Notes: generated from the sequence alone by a model not told the origin. DNA of 64,000 bases from Dermanyssus gallinae (GCA_003439945.1 QVRM01006121.1:135001-199000), one strand, 5' to 3'. Positions 24,164 through 36,583 are shown, counted from the stretch's first letter. Numbers and translations: made by a program.

Positions 24164-25707
24164 TAAATAAATGCTGGTGTGTTTCTGGACGTGCGCAAGT
24201 GGTTTCTGTGGTAAAGCAGGTCAAGATGCTAGGAAGTATGCATGCCTTTGCTTTTGATATGGCTGTCGAAAAAGCCTAGTTTCTCAGCAACTACGTAACG
24301 CAGCACCATCACTTTGGTACGAAAATGACGGGCATTAAATTTGCTATCGTCAGAGAGTGTTCGTCATTTGTGCGCAATGGCAAAATTTTTAGATTTTGCA
24401 CGTGAAAGCTTCAACGTAAGTTATAACAACAAATCGACTTTTTATGATTTTTTTTATTCCACCTATTTGCTTTTTGCTGGCTTGCGTTAGGTGTCATTTA
24501 GGTTATGCAAAATTTTCCGCCGAACACACTGGTATGATCGGTTGCTTCATGCGTTGACTGGTTCTCCCGCAAACGTAGATTTTGTACAACTATGTAGGAG
24601 AAAATAAGGCAGAATAACGACTTTTCTAAATTTCATCCTCACTCCTAAACAAAACGTTTTCTTGGCTTCCGCCCATTGGGAAAAATTATTTTCTTGCCGA
24701 GCTCTATCAAACCTCGAAAGAAGTACCACTTTTTACGTAACACCCTGTATATATATATATATATATAGGAGAATTGCGCGGTATGTGCTTGAGAAGACCT
24801 GCTGTATTCTTCTGAATAAACGACCTGTGTACGTGGTAGAACGTCGATAGCATCAGACCACAAAGCCCTTTTCGAGTTGTTGGACGTTCTACAGGCAGAG
24901 TGTGCCACCAAGAAGAAGAACACGAAGAGTATTTGAGGGTGAGTTGGGCAAATACATATAGAGCAGCAACAGCCAGGGGTAATGTTCGACAGTCACAAGA
25001 GAAGAAAGTGCAGAGCAGGACATAGCTAGAGAAGACGGGCGAGGGAAAAGAGATGAATAGAGGGAGGCATGGGAGAGAGAAACAGGGGGGGGGGGGCATA
25101 CGAAAGGTGACTTGGCAGTCTATCGAAGTCCACGATGAAGGACGACAGGACGACACCGCAGGACTTCTTCGTCTTCGTCTTCGACCGGACCGCTTCGAGC
25201 ATCGTCCGGTCCTCGTCGACCCGAGAACCAGTGGGGCGCGAATTCTCCGCCGGTTAGCAGTGGCCCGGCGTACTTCGTACGGGCATCGTCGTACAAGCTG
25301 CTGTATACAAACGATCGATGACGCCCGAGTCCGAAGCGGCAGCGGCGGTAGTTGTGGGGGTCCGATGGGTTGGGCGGGCGGGGGGCGGTGAAAAACGCAC
25401 ACAAAAATCAACCAACCAACCAACGCCTGTGGCTTATCTTTCATCGCACCGCGGCCGAAGGTGCCGTAGTAACAGTGCAGATAACATACGGCCACACTGT
25501 AGAGCTAAGCAAATAGATCAACACTCTCTCCCTCGTCGCTGAAGATCGTCGTGGTTTCGATTGTTTATGAAGGCCACGGTTCGCTGTGCGGTGATGTTGG
25601 TGCGGATACTGTACATAGTTATCACTGTGCGTACGTTGCCGCTGCGTACATGGCGTATCATGAGTGCCTCTATGTTTCTACTGCAAATGTAGTTATGCAT
25701 GCGTATA

Positions 25708-25708
25708 C

Positions 25709-25776
<68 letters not shown>
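25708..25776. repeat. (TA)n microsatellite, interrupted
   Basis: About 34 TA units with a GTATA and an AATATA interruption. Confidence 0.95.
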
Positions 25777-25782
<6 letters not shown>

Positions 25783-26433
25783 ATTTGTGTAACCATGAAC
25801 GTGGGTAGGAGGAGGAGGAAATAACATAGAGGAGCAGCGGAATAGGGAGCGATCCGGCAACGGATGAAGCCACCTTTTTCCCCACACTGCGTCTATTTCT
25901 CGATCCGATCCGTCTATCAATCCATTCCCATAGATGCATCCATCTATTTACCAGTCGCCGCCAACCACCACCAACAACAACAACAACAATAGTACTCAAC
26001 AAGCGAACCCTAATCCAACCAGCCAGCCATTTCCAGGGGTATCGACGGTCACTCACCTGACTCACTCGAAGAACTCAGAGAGATAAAGAGAAGAAGAACA
26101 ACTTGGGAAACAAGCGGCTTCCGCTGATGCTGACGATGCGGCTGCTGCCGCGGCTATCATCACCATCAACCACACAATGCTGCCAGCGATGAGACTTCGA
26201 AGGGCGACGCGCGAATAGCAAACGGCGAGAATCATCTAAGCGAAGACGTGGAGGTACGAAACGACAGGTAGATAGAGAGATAAAGGTAGAAAGGAAAGTC
26301 AAAGGAGATATATGAATGGGTTGAAGAAAGATATTGAATGCTAGATTAATACAAATTCAAGATATATGATGGAGAATAGCGGCAGATGCGTATACATATA
26401 CTCGTATTTTTAACCCTACAATCGAAGATTAAT

Positions 26434-26437
<4 letters not shown>

Positions 26438-26488
<51 letters not shown>

Positions 26489-26515
26489 TAAGATATATAT
26501 ATATATATATATATA
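26438..26515. repeat. compound (TA)n microsatellite
   Basis: Two (TA)n blocks separated by tgtacataag. Confidence 0.95.
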
Positions 26516-27108
26516 CGAAGGCGGATCGACAAGTTCTAGTACTTTGAACTGAAATGATTGAAATCACTAAGGTCTGCTGGTTCGTTTAGAAGCGCCCTTC
26601 ATCAAATACAGATGGGGCAAGTTTAGCGCCAATCGGTGACGGCGTTTATCGTTTGAGTTTGGTTCGAAAAGGTGAAGAAGACGAGGTTGCCAATTTGGAA
26701 GAAGTTCGTGATCATGCTCAACAATCACCGAGTTAATATTAAGAAAGATATAAGAGGAATTGGAGAGATACTATCGATCAGTTGTAAAATGATGGATTTC
26801 CAGCAAGTTAACGCCCACCGGGAAATGCCTGAATTGCTTCGGGCTGTAGCAGAGGACCCTGGATTGCTTCAGAAAGTGATTAGAGGAACCAAGTCATGAA
26901 CATCAAAACCAAGGCCCAATCCTCCCAGCTTCCAGGGTTTCAAGTCGATCGAAGGAATTCAGACAGATCCAAGTGCTCGTTCGACTAAAGGGAGTCCTCT
27001 TCCCAAAATGTTTGCGACTTAGATAAACCGTTAATAACAAAAACTACTGCGAAATATTAAGATGATTGCGCGTACATCGTTAATAATCACTAATATCCAT
27101 ACAATGTA

Positions 27109-28370
27109 CTACGTCGAAAAGTTCGTTGGCTTTCTGGGGCCACATTTTTAAAATTACCGCGCTCTGCAGCAGGGCCGCCTGAGAGTGCGGCTGGGTGTTT
27201 ACATTCAGGAGCAGACCCGTGACGGCGCGACGGTATACCGGTTCCAACTTTACCGTTTCGTTTGCGGAAATGGCAGCTGTTTGCAATGGAGGACAAAAAT
27301 ACGCATTTTCGACACATTATGTTGTTCTCCTACCGTGAAGGCATAAGTGCAGCGCAAACAACCCGGAGGATATGTGCAGTCTACGGCGAAAACGCAATAC
27401 ACAAATCCACAGTCGAAAAGCGATTCGCCCGTTTCAAAGCTGGAAACTTCAATCTCGAAGATGAACCGAGGTCAGGACGACCCAATGTTGTGGAGACCGA
27501 CGAAGTCATAAGCCTGGTTACTTCGAACCCAGGTTTGACCATAAAAGAAATTGAAGATGTAACGGGAGTCTCCCACGGAACCGTTTGGAATCGCCTCCAT
27601 GATGCAGGTTTCTCGTGCAGGCGGAATATCTGGCTACCACACGACCTCAATGATAGGTAGCTTGAAGGGCGAGTCGATACCTGTCACGCACTCCTCCGGA
27701 AGAACTCGAATGAGCCATTCCTGAGGAGATTGATAACCGGCGATGAAATGGATACTCTACAGAAACGTAACACAGAAAAGAAGTAGGGTCCCCAGAGGTT
27801 CTCAGGCCGCTGCTATCCCTAAACCCGAAATTCATCAGAAGAGGGTTATGCTGTGCTGCTGGTGGGACTGTAAGGGCGTCGTGTATTTTGAGCTGCTTCC
27901 AATGGGTCAGACGATCAACTCCGTCGTCTACTGCAGACAACTCGAAGATTTGAAGGCTGCAGTAGCAACGAAGCGCCTGGAATTGTCAAACAGGTGGGGC
28001 GTCACTTTTCAACATGATAAGGCGACACCACACAAAAGTTTGGCCACCCGGCAAAAATTGGCGGAGTTTGACTGGGATGTGCTGCCGCACCCAGCTTATA
28101 GTCCCGACCTCGCACCATCTGATTATCACTTGTTCAGGTCTCTCCAGAACTCCCTTGATGGCACAACATTTGAATCTTTGGAGGCTATTAAAAATCACCT
28201 CACTCAGTATTTCGACGAGAAGGACAAGACGTTATGGGAGAAAGGAATCATGGATCTACCAAGGCGATGGGCGAAGGTTATCGAACAAAACGGTCAATAT
28301 ATCATTGAATAAAAATACTGTTGTCTGCATAAATAAGGCTCTTTAAAATCGGGTAAAAAAGCCGACAAAC

Positions 28371-28373
<3 letters not shown>
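27109..28373 (+). mobile_element. mariner (DD34D) transposon, about 1.26 kb
   Basis: The left end reads ctacgtcgaaaagttcgttg after a TA (27107-27108). The right end, reverse-complemented, reads aagtttgtcggctttttt and matches the left from aagttcgttggctttct. The outermost bases of the right end have been lost where the element meets a (TA)n tract at 28373. The length of about 1.26 kb and the single transposase frame are typical of mariner. Left-end and right-end similarity is moderate, so the copy is not recent. Confidence 0.85.
27286..28312 (+). pseudogene. mariner transposase, inactivated by a stop and a frameshift
   Basis: The frame starts at ATG 27286 (MEDKNTHFRHIMLFSYREG). It covers both helix-turn-helix segments (a paired-like N-terminus, then VTGVSHGTVWNRLHDAGF) up to HDLNDR, where TAG (27658-27660) interrupts. 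The TGDE box with the first catalytic Asp is present near 27740, but a small indel directly after it changes the frame. The rest is open from there to 28312 and includes FQHDKATPHKS (second Asp; Asn of the usual HDNA is Lys) and LPHPAYSPDLAPSDYHLF (third Asp). Thirty-four residues lie between the second and third Asp, so this is DD34D. It ends at TAA after NGQYIIE. The full length would be near the usual 340-350 residues. Confidence 0.9.
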
Positions 28374-28440
<67 letters not shown>

Positions 28441-28443
28441 GAT

Positions 28444-28474
<31 letters not shown>

Positions 28475-28475
28475 G
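28373..28475. repeat. (TA)n microsatellite at the mariner right end
   Basis: Two long (TA)n blocks separated by catagatta. Confidence 0.95.
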
Positions 28476-29076
28476 ATTAGGTTAGACGAAAGGTAACTGC
28501 AGCATTTTAACTTAAAATTAATCTAAAAAATAAAGAGTTAACCCATATCATTAATTCGAAAAATGTTCTATATTGTTAGTCACGCGCTCCCCCATTACTG
28601 GACCAGACTATCGATTTCCAAAACAAATAATTCTGATGTGCATCTCGAGCAATGTCTCCACGTGTGTTTTTACTGCTTTTGATTATGTGAATTTATTTTC
28701 CTCTAGTTAGTTCCCGCCGCAACGGAACAATTGGCAAACCAAGTGTAGAACCAAGTGTCTTTGAAATGCTAACCTCGCAGCCAAGCAGCACCGAACGTTC
28801 CAAATAGTTTGCTGTCCTGTATATATATTCGAAACTGGTCGTCGAATGGACGATGAACAAGCAGTCAGCATGGCCGATCCATCGGCCTTTCTCAGCGCAA
28901 ACTACTTTTCTACGAAAACAAGAGGCCTTTATCGGTCCGGAACATAGCCATGACGTAGGACGTCCACGACAACGGGTAGCGCCTCAATAAGGTGGGCGGC
29001 GGTCAGGTGTGTCCACAAGCGAAGTCAAGTATAAGCTAGCCCAGATGACGGCCTCTTATAAGGAACACATATATAC
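28476..29076. other. non-coding DNA
   Basis: No gene or repeat is recognised. Frames around 28850-29060 show several stops. Confidence 0.5.
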
Positions 29077-29739
29077 CATGTGTAACAGAAGGATTTCGAG
29101 AGCCGACTAAGGAATTGTAGAGCTCGTTAAAGCAACAATTTGTTTTCCAATGGAACATGGTCTCTGATAGGTCTTGTTTCGGACTGAAAGTGATATTAGT
29201 AAAACCTCCTCCATCAGCTAAATCACTCTAGGTCATTTATGCATGCACTCAATCTCGACATGCCCTCCGGCAAATCTAAATTACTCCACAATTACGGTTC
29301 GCATTGCCATAAGTTTGGTACCAAACTGTTCGTCATAAAATATTGCGCATATGATGAATGTGTTAGGTTTGAGCGCTGTGAATAGTCGTAAAGTCATGCT
29401 TTTGATGTATTTGATGAGAAAGCTAATCAAAGAACTTTATTTTTGCGAATTCTCTTCTAAATGACCAGGTCGCATTATCTAGCCCGCATTATGGAGCCTT
29501 TATAAGAAACAGCATCTCCTTTACAAACACGGCGGTGTGCTTAGTTTCTGTATAGGATAACTGGCTGTCTCGCAATGGCAGATTTTGTGCTCCTATGTCG
29601 AGCAATAACACCAGTGGCACGGATTTCAGTAATATTACTCTCATTCCGAAACAAGACTTCTCAGGAACATGTTCCACTAAAAAAAATATTTGCTTTAACG
29701 AGCTCTATAATTCCTGGTATCGCTCTCTTTCTGCACACC

Positions 29740-29742
<3 letters not shown>
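29077..29742. mobile_element. second palindromic element family, member A (internally deleted)
   Basis: The right end, reverse-complemented, starts CAGGGTGTGCAGAAAG; the left end starts catgtgtaacagaagg. Both lead into a shared gagctcgttaaagcaa block, then ggaacatg and gtcttgtttcgga, as inverted repeats. The left arm is cut short near 29203 and jumps to a centre block (cactctaggtcatttatgc), after which the right half is complete. The right half is homologous to member B at 35606-36585. TA lies at the right end next to a (TA)n tract. No transposase was recognised. Confidence 0.7.
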
Positions 29743-29779
<37 letters not shown>

Positions 29780-31249
29780 TGGAGCAAGGGCTCAATAAGC
29801 TCAAACGTGCATGTGATCGACTAAATCTACTTGGTTCGCACAGCGGCTTCTTCCTGCTTCAAGCCTCCTTTTCGGTCCCGCAATTTAGCCAAAACAAAAG
29901 GCACAATCTTACGCCTCCAGATATTACTGCAAAATACGCGATTTAATTTATGGCTTTACTAAAAATACTGCCACATATTATTTGTAAGGATTAACCTTAC
30001 ATATATAGAATTACGTATCGAATCATAACGTCGTTATGGCTCGTACATACGTGGTTTACATTTATGGTACAATTAAATTCAAGGTTATCAAGACTCTTTT
30101 TATATTTAAGGCTTTTCGGTGATACTAAGCAGCTTGTCTGCAGTTAACAACTGGACTTTGGCAACGAATAACAGTATACAACCCCTAGAAATATCATGCA
30201 CTGGACATCTATCCGTGCCATTTATCTGAAACCTGCTTATAGTAGTACACACATATAGTATTTTTTTAAAATAAACTTGTGTATTATTTTGCACCCGGAC
30301 CGTTGAAATACATTGGCTTATAGACGATTTAAACGGTCAACTAGATGAACCATGCATCTAACTCCGTGTAGCTTTTGCACACGGGTTCTATTCGACGGAA
30401 ATGTAAGTATCTCCAGCTCGGCTTACATGTGTGTTCAGGTCGCCTTACAAGTTTTTTGTTAGGTTGCTATTCGTCGCTAGCCGAGAGATACTCTCAATGG
30501 CTGTTATTCCGCTGTAGCAGGATGGTTCTCTTGATCTATAGACCCCGCCCTTAGATACCTGTGTACGGCTGACGTATACCGTTGAGATTCTTAGAAAAGC
30601 CGATACGGTCGGTTGACAAGGTTCCCAGAAGGTCCTCGGCGAAGGTCGTTCCGTGTGCTTCACTTGACAATGAAAACTGCGCTGTTTCACCTTCTGCCCA
30701 CCAATGCCGCATTGGGTACCATTTACCTAATGATGCCTGACGGTGCAGCGACGCAAGCCGGCTTCTGCTTACTTACTTACTTACTTGTAATCATTCTAGC
30801 TTCGTAGACGAAATAATTAGATAGAAAGGCTGATCTCTGCACAGTGGCCAGCTATTGCTAGCGTAAGTCGATGAAAGGAAACGGGCAAAGGTGTTCCATC
30901 ATGCTTATGTGTGAGTGTATATGCACACTGAGCATATACGCTCAAAAACAAATGCTTCATTCGGTCGCCTCGTTTGCAACTTGTATTAGCGTACTCGTTG
31001 CACAATGCAGTTGTTTTTTGATGAGGAATGCAAACCGTATAGTTAAGCACGCTGTTAAGGTCGATAGTCTATATTTAACATCTTGAGGATAATAGTGTTA
31101 TACAACCAATCGTTGATAGTTAAATATAGCAGTAGCTGATGTCAAAGTCAACCAGTAGTAGATGGTTAACCAGTGGCGGATAACCAGTGCTGACTGAAAT
31201 GACCAACCTGTCCATGCCCAGCCAATCCTGTCCTCTAACTCTCGACGAA
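29743..31249. other. non-coding DNA
   Basis: Begins with a (TA)n tract (29743-29777). A (CTTA)n run lies near 30768-30787. No convincing coding region; short frames on both strands around 30450-30800 are unrecognised. Confidence 0.5.
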
Positions 31250-32555
31250 AGAAAATGAGCAATTTACTGTTTTTGCTTGGAGAGATGCCTCCGACAATTA
31301 CAACAACAAACATAAACATAGCAGCAACAGCAACAATAATACCAGCAAGAACAGGAAGGGCAACAATAGCAACATTGGCAGTCATAGCAACAACAAGCAA
31401 AGACAACAACACTAAAACAAATGAGGACACGAACAATAACAACAACAACAACAACAAAACAATAACAACAACGACGACAACAACAACCCCGCAGCTGCTC
31501 TGGACGCTCGCTCAGGACGGCCGCTGCATCAACGGAATTCTAAGGCCTATTGCTACCAGCTCCGCCCCTGCTACGACGGAATAGAGGCGATGGAAATGGC
31601 GCTAGCCACATTTGCGCGAATCATATTCATCATCATCATCAGCATCATTACAACGACCTCAGCATCATCATCATGACTGACGTCTTCTTCGTTACTGTCG
31701 TCATCATTGTTGTGAATGTTCATACGAAGTCACTGTCGGCTCCATACGAAGTCGCTGTGCGTCACCGGCATTTGCTGGCTGCCAATGGCGCTGTTACGAC
31801 TGCCTTTTTAGCACTGCGTCTTCTACGCCTTTGTCGGCACTTGCCAGATAGATATATATATATATATATATACATGTGTAGAGAGAGATAGAGACAACTG
31901 GAGCCAACCAACCTTTAGTGTATTATAGAGTGTGCCGCGAACGTAAGTGGCCTCATCTCGCACATCACTGGGCACCCTCTCGTATCTGCTGCTGCTGCTG
32001 CTTCGAGCTCTATTACTAGTCCTATCGCTAGCGCGGCTACAATAACCGCAACTTGCTTGGACTAGCAGCAAAAGGCCACATGTACATGTTCGTGCTAACT
32101 GGGGCCGCCTCCAGCTGACCTCTCGCTGCGAATCGTGGTCAGAGCGCGCGCGCGCGCGGAATGGCGTGACTGAGCAGCAATTTCGATGATAACCAGTCAG
32201 TCAGCCAGCCAGCCGAGAGCAGCAGATACAGCAGGGCAGGTAAAGAGCAGTGGTGTCGTCAGCCCTTTTACGCTGGTCGCCCGGCGCTCACCACGGCGAT
32301 CGCTCGGATCGCTAGGATCTTTTGCTTTGGGCGTATAATATAGCGCGTTGCCGCGTCAGACATACGCACACCCACGGAGATATAGCTTTATGTAGGCTCT
32401 GCCGGGCTAGATAGTTCGCCAACTGCCTGTTTTTTTGTTGTTGTTGTTGTTGTTGTTGGTAACAACCTGTTTTATCGCGGCGCTCCGCTGACGCAGCAGG
32501 AAAGCTAGACAGAAAAGAAGACGAAGCTTTGTATCCTAGTCGATGTTCTGTGCTA

Positions 32556-32589
<34 letters not shown>

Positions 32590-34200
32590 TTTCAACAAAC
32601 TGAAAAATGAACACTTGCGGAGACAGAGTGTTTACATTTGATGCGGACTGTAAAAGCTTGAGCTGCTAAACCCCTTATTCGAATTTATCCCAGACGCGCA
32701 GACAAAGCAGCGAACGTGAACTTTAGCTTTTCATAGTGAAACAATCAAGTCGATAAGTCGAGTATGTATGGATCGAAAAAAAAAGCCTACGAACAAGAAA
32801 CACAAGAAAGTTATGTATCGCGTTGTCTCAACTTTCGTATGCTTGCACGGTGACTCTTTGGCCGGCTTCGATACATAACTCTTTTTAGTGCGGGTGGTGG
32901 TGGCTTTGATGACAAAGTGTCTCAATGGCGGGCCGCCCTCTTGTTTAAACCTGTTAACCAACCAAAAAGAGTCTCCAATGCGTAGGGCTGGCATTGTGGT
33001 TATCGTTGTTGGTGGCGTCGCGGTCGTTGCCATTGCTGCCGCCAGCCAACCTACCTACCTAGCGCAAAACAGGTCGACATCATCGCTGTCCTTTATGGCC
33101 GTAGACCGTCCAGCCACCGCAAGGGCGTCAGTGCTCGCCGCCGTGGCACGAGACGAGCGCAGTTCGACAACGTTGGTCCCTCGGCCCGCCCGTCCCTACC
33201 CTATCAGCGCGCGGAGCCCCAGGCCAACAATCTGCCGCAAAACCACTCCCCCGTGCTTTTTGAAATTCGGCCCCACTGTACCTACATACCTACATCTCCG
33301 TTGACCCTATATCTTCAGCCAGGGCCGGCAATCCAACCTCTGTTTTCCTCTTCGCTTCGCTTCGATCCGATCGGTCTCTTCGCGCCGCAGGCAACTGACT
33401 TCTCGTATCGCAATGATGGAGAACGCATCGTTCGATGCTGCCACCGACTTTGTGGTGCATGCTGAAGCAGTTTAGAAACGTGAGACGTTTGAGTGGGACT
33501 ATGGCTAATAATGACGGGCAGGAAAAAAGTAGCCAGCAGGGAATAGAGTGCAAAGGCGCGGCAAAGAACGAGGTAAATAGTGCGCGGGCGCAACTCAGAC
33601 GAGCGCGATCTTTTTTTAGGGGGTGTTGGGAACTCTGCATTGCCAAAGTAAAGTTGAAGTAATGCTTAGTGGGCCATCGCACTGCATTGGAAACCTCTCC
33701 CCGCACCGAAAAATTGCAAAGAGAAGGAAAGCGTACGCTAACGCGGGGTCGCCGAGCTACTGCTGAATTGCGTCTCTGGCCTCTTACGGCAAAGAAAAAG
33801 AAAGGAGTGAGTTGAAGGTAGACTTCGGGATAAATAAGTAGTGAGGAGAGCAAAAGAGAACGAAAGAAAATTGAAGGGGACGAAGTGACCCCTATGAGGC
33901 GTAAACTACACAGTCTCCTTCGACTGGGTCGTCTCGTACATATAAACGGAAGCGGACAGTCTGCTGAGGGGGAAGGGGGAGGCGAGAACGATAACCATGT
34001 CCGAACAATAGGGCCCGTCCCGGACCGTGTTAGGGTGGAGACAGATTGCAAGATTGAAATCGATAGAGCCTTAGGAACTTTGAAGCCCAGCAAAGCGGCA
34101 GAGAAAGCAAGCAGCTTTCGACCGCCGAGAAAAATTACAGTGTGCGCTCCACCAGTGCGGTTGGCTACTTGACGTTTCCAATGTGTCTATCTATATATGT
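31250..34200. other. low-complexity, GC-rich and trinucleotide-repeat DNA
   Basis: Contains (AAC/ACA)-rich sequence at 31290-31490 and (CAT)n at 31620-31675. A (TA)n tract lies at 31850-31872, a (CG)n run at 32144-32158, (TTG)n at 32437-32458 and another (TA)n at 32559-32588. Several long frames (up to 267 codons on the minus strand at 33290-34093) arise from base skew and show no domain, so no gene is called. The region could be promoter or untranslated sequence of unseen genes. Confidence 0.45.
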
Positions 34201-34506
34201 GAGCGTGTGTGAGTGTATAAGTATGTGGTCTGCTACGCCCTATTTCGTTTAGGTAGCACGCTTCAATTGGCAGCTGCCCAGTAAAACGGCTGTCCACAGT
34301 ACCCTTGATTTATCACAATACAGGCTTCGCTAGGGGTTTGCTATTCTTTAAAGGCCCCCAAGACTCCCAAGGGAGTCTGAAATGCATCAAGGATATGTAA
34401 ACGGGATTTTTTGTGGAGGGTGAAATCAGACCCAATGGCCACTTCTAGCGACCGTAATTTGTACAAGCCCTGCTCTTTGGCTTTGTCTATCTACTGGTAT
34501 ATCAAC

Positions 34507-34605
34507 GTTTTTTTAACGCTCTGACAACCACATTTTAGACGCTCGTAAATAAGCTAAGTTGCTTGTGGCACGATATCGTCTAAATGCATCTATCGTCTTG
34601 TTGAA
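34507..34605 (+). repeat. dispersed repeat family, member 3
   Basis: Nearly the same sequence as member 1 (10801-10907, opposite strand): aacgctctgacaaccacatt, tagacgctcgtaa, gctaagttgc, tgtggcacgatatcgtctaa and atgcatctatcg in order. A related short block (cgtctaaatgcctgg) occurs at about 35028-35042. Confidence 0.8.
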
Positions 34606-35605
34606 TTTGTTTGATTGCAACCTACAAAAACGTATCGTCTTTATACTAGTACCGTTACATCTAACCACTGTGATTATTCCCTTTGCTTTGTCTAAGCAGT
34701 GTACGATGCACAATGCTTGATAAATTAAATTATATCAATTCGTAATCGTCTCACTGATACTTGAACTCAAATACTAAGAACATAGATAACAATTCCGGCT
34801 TAGAAAATTAACACACTTAGCGTTCACCGGCTCAATCTGCCCTTATTCGTATATTGCTAAAGCAGTGGGAATTCGTATGTTATACAATAAATGTGTACAG
34901 TTGCTTGTTTAACCTAAATTTTACCTAAATATTCACCTATCCCACCTATCAATGATGTTGACGAAAATGGGCCGTCTTCACTTGTTTGACGGCGGTATTT
35001 CTTCAGACGGTGCATTCAGACGGTTTTCGTCTAAATGCCTGGGCAGCCTATTAGAGAAAAGTGCACCCTTCAGGACATAGTTGCTATTTTTCGTTTCACA
35101 TTTGTTCAACACGAAGCAGGTACATTGAACACCTTTTTTTATACCGTCCAGGTCCAGAGGAGTCACGGCAACTTGCCGTGCCTCTTGTTTCGGAACAGCA
35201 AGAGCCAGCTAGGAGTAGGCTCGGTTGCCTGACCTTCTAAACAATGCGCCAGCAGTTCTCGATCGGAGTGGAAGGCAAGAACACGACGGATTTTTTGCGG
35301 GTTGGAGCGCCACTCTTGTAAATGAGTGTTATGTGTGCTATCCGCATGCGCAGTTCCCTATTGGTTCTCTGAAAACGTCTACCCTATTACCTCTGTCTGA
35401 GCGTCATGTCACACGGTGTCCCATTGTTTGTAGCCATTGTTTAAATCAAAGCTGTGCTGATAATGTCAATATGTATACATACAATTGTGTATACGTATAT
35501 ATGCGTGTATTTTCACACGTTGGGTGCAAGCATAGATATGCATAATGTAGACATAATACGCTTACATATTTTTACGCATATACATGGCTATATATATATA
35601 TATAT
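34606..35605. other. AT-rich non-coding DNA
   Basis: No gene is supported; ends with a short (TA)n tract at 35588-35605. Confidence 0.5.
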
Positions 35606-36583
35606 CGTTTCTCATTATAGTTAATATTTTTTTCGAATGTAACATGGTCTTTGAGAAGTCTTGTTTCTGAGGAGAGTGAATTTATTACAATCCGTGACAT
35701 TGGTGTTATTGCCTGACATAGAAACACAAAATGTGCAATTTTTAGACAACCAGTCCTCTATATACTGAAACTGAGCACATCGTCGTGTTTGCGAGCAAGT
35801 TCTGCTTCCTCCGACAAACATATAACGTCGACTAGGAGACGCGGCATAGTCCTATAAAAGAGAATTCGCCAAAAATGAAGTGATTTTATTAGTTTTTACG
35901 TCCAATATCTCAACATTATAACCATACGGCCATTCACAGCGGTCAAAACTAATACATTGAGGAATGCGCATATCATGAGGATCATTTTGCTGTCAAATGG
36001 CTGCCGTGATTGCGGAGTACTCAAGATTGACTGCATGCATAAGTGACCTATTCCATCAGACAAATCTCTCTAGGTAATTTATGCATGCACTCAAGCTCGA
36101 CATGCCCGCCGAAACATCTTAATAACTCCACAATCACTGCGCGCGTCGCCATACATTTAGCACCAAAATGATCGCCAATGAACAAATGTACAGCCTTAAA
36201 TGTTTTAGTTGGAAGGCGTTTGAGCATTACGAATGGTCGTAGGGTTATGATTTTGAGGTATTAGGCGTGAATGGGCTAATAATGCGAATACTCTCCTAAA
36301 CTACTGTGCCATTTTCTGGCGAGGTGCGCTCTTCAGAGAAAGCAGTAATATCTCACGAACACGACGATGTGCTTTGTGTGTTTCTGTATAGGAGTAGTTT
36401 AGACGGTTGTCTCGCAATTGCACATTTTGTGCTCCTATGTCGGGCAAAACACCACGGATCACGGATTTTAGTTATATCATTCTTACTCCAACAAGACTTC
36501 TGAGAGACCAAGTTCTATTGGAAAAAGTATTTTCTTTAAAGAGCTCTACAATTCTCTATATCGAGCTTCAAAATCTGCAAGAT

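Larger units (their letters stand above)
22573..24747. mobile_element. 2.2-kb palindromic mariner-superfamily transposon, copy 1
   Basis: Both ends are CAGGGTGTTACGTAAAAAG reading inward, flanked by TA within (TA)n tracts, as expected for a TA-targeting Tc1/mariner element. The whole element is an inverted repeat: arms of about 970 bp (22573-23545 and 23768-24747) are nearly identical, around a loop of about 220 bp. Mirror positions sum to 47320 in the outer arms. Each arm carries, going outward, the C-terminal part of a transposase, a 3' untranslated part and the terminal repeat. Both ends therefore derive from the parent's 3' end and the 5' end is gone. It is non-autonomous. A second copy lies at 56696-58850. 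Arm differences seen by eye are few (for example one base in a caagctagc block). Confidence 0.9.
24748..27108. other. GC-rich low-complexity DNA between (TA)n tracts
   Basis: After the transposon end and a (TA)n tract (24748-24768) the plus strand is purine-rich, with an 11-G run at about 25085-25095 and GC-rich sequence to 25500. (TA)n tracts follow at 25708-25776 and 26438-26515. Long minus-strand frames (up to 262 codons) here come from base skew and (TA)n read as Tyr-Ile, and are not called genes. A plus frame at 26672-26896 is unrecognised. Confidence 0.5.

Noticed and set aside
24707..25495. 262-codon open frame on the minus strand
   Set aside because: Its end runs through a transposon terminal repeat and a (TA)n tract and the rest is GC-skewed; no recognised domain.
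25518..25920. Tyr-Ile repeat proteins
   Set aside because: Both strands of (TA)n read as Tyr-Ile; there are many such frames in the window.
31255..31584. Thr/Asn-rich protein
   Set aside because: Composed of an AAC/ACA repeat; no start context or domain.
33290..34093. 267-codon open frame on the minus strand
   Set aside because: It is antisense to purine-rich low-complexity sequence, rich in Ser/Leu/Arg/Phe, with no domain, and overlaps several other long frames.
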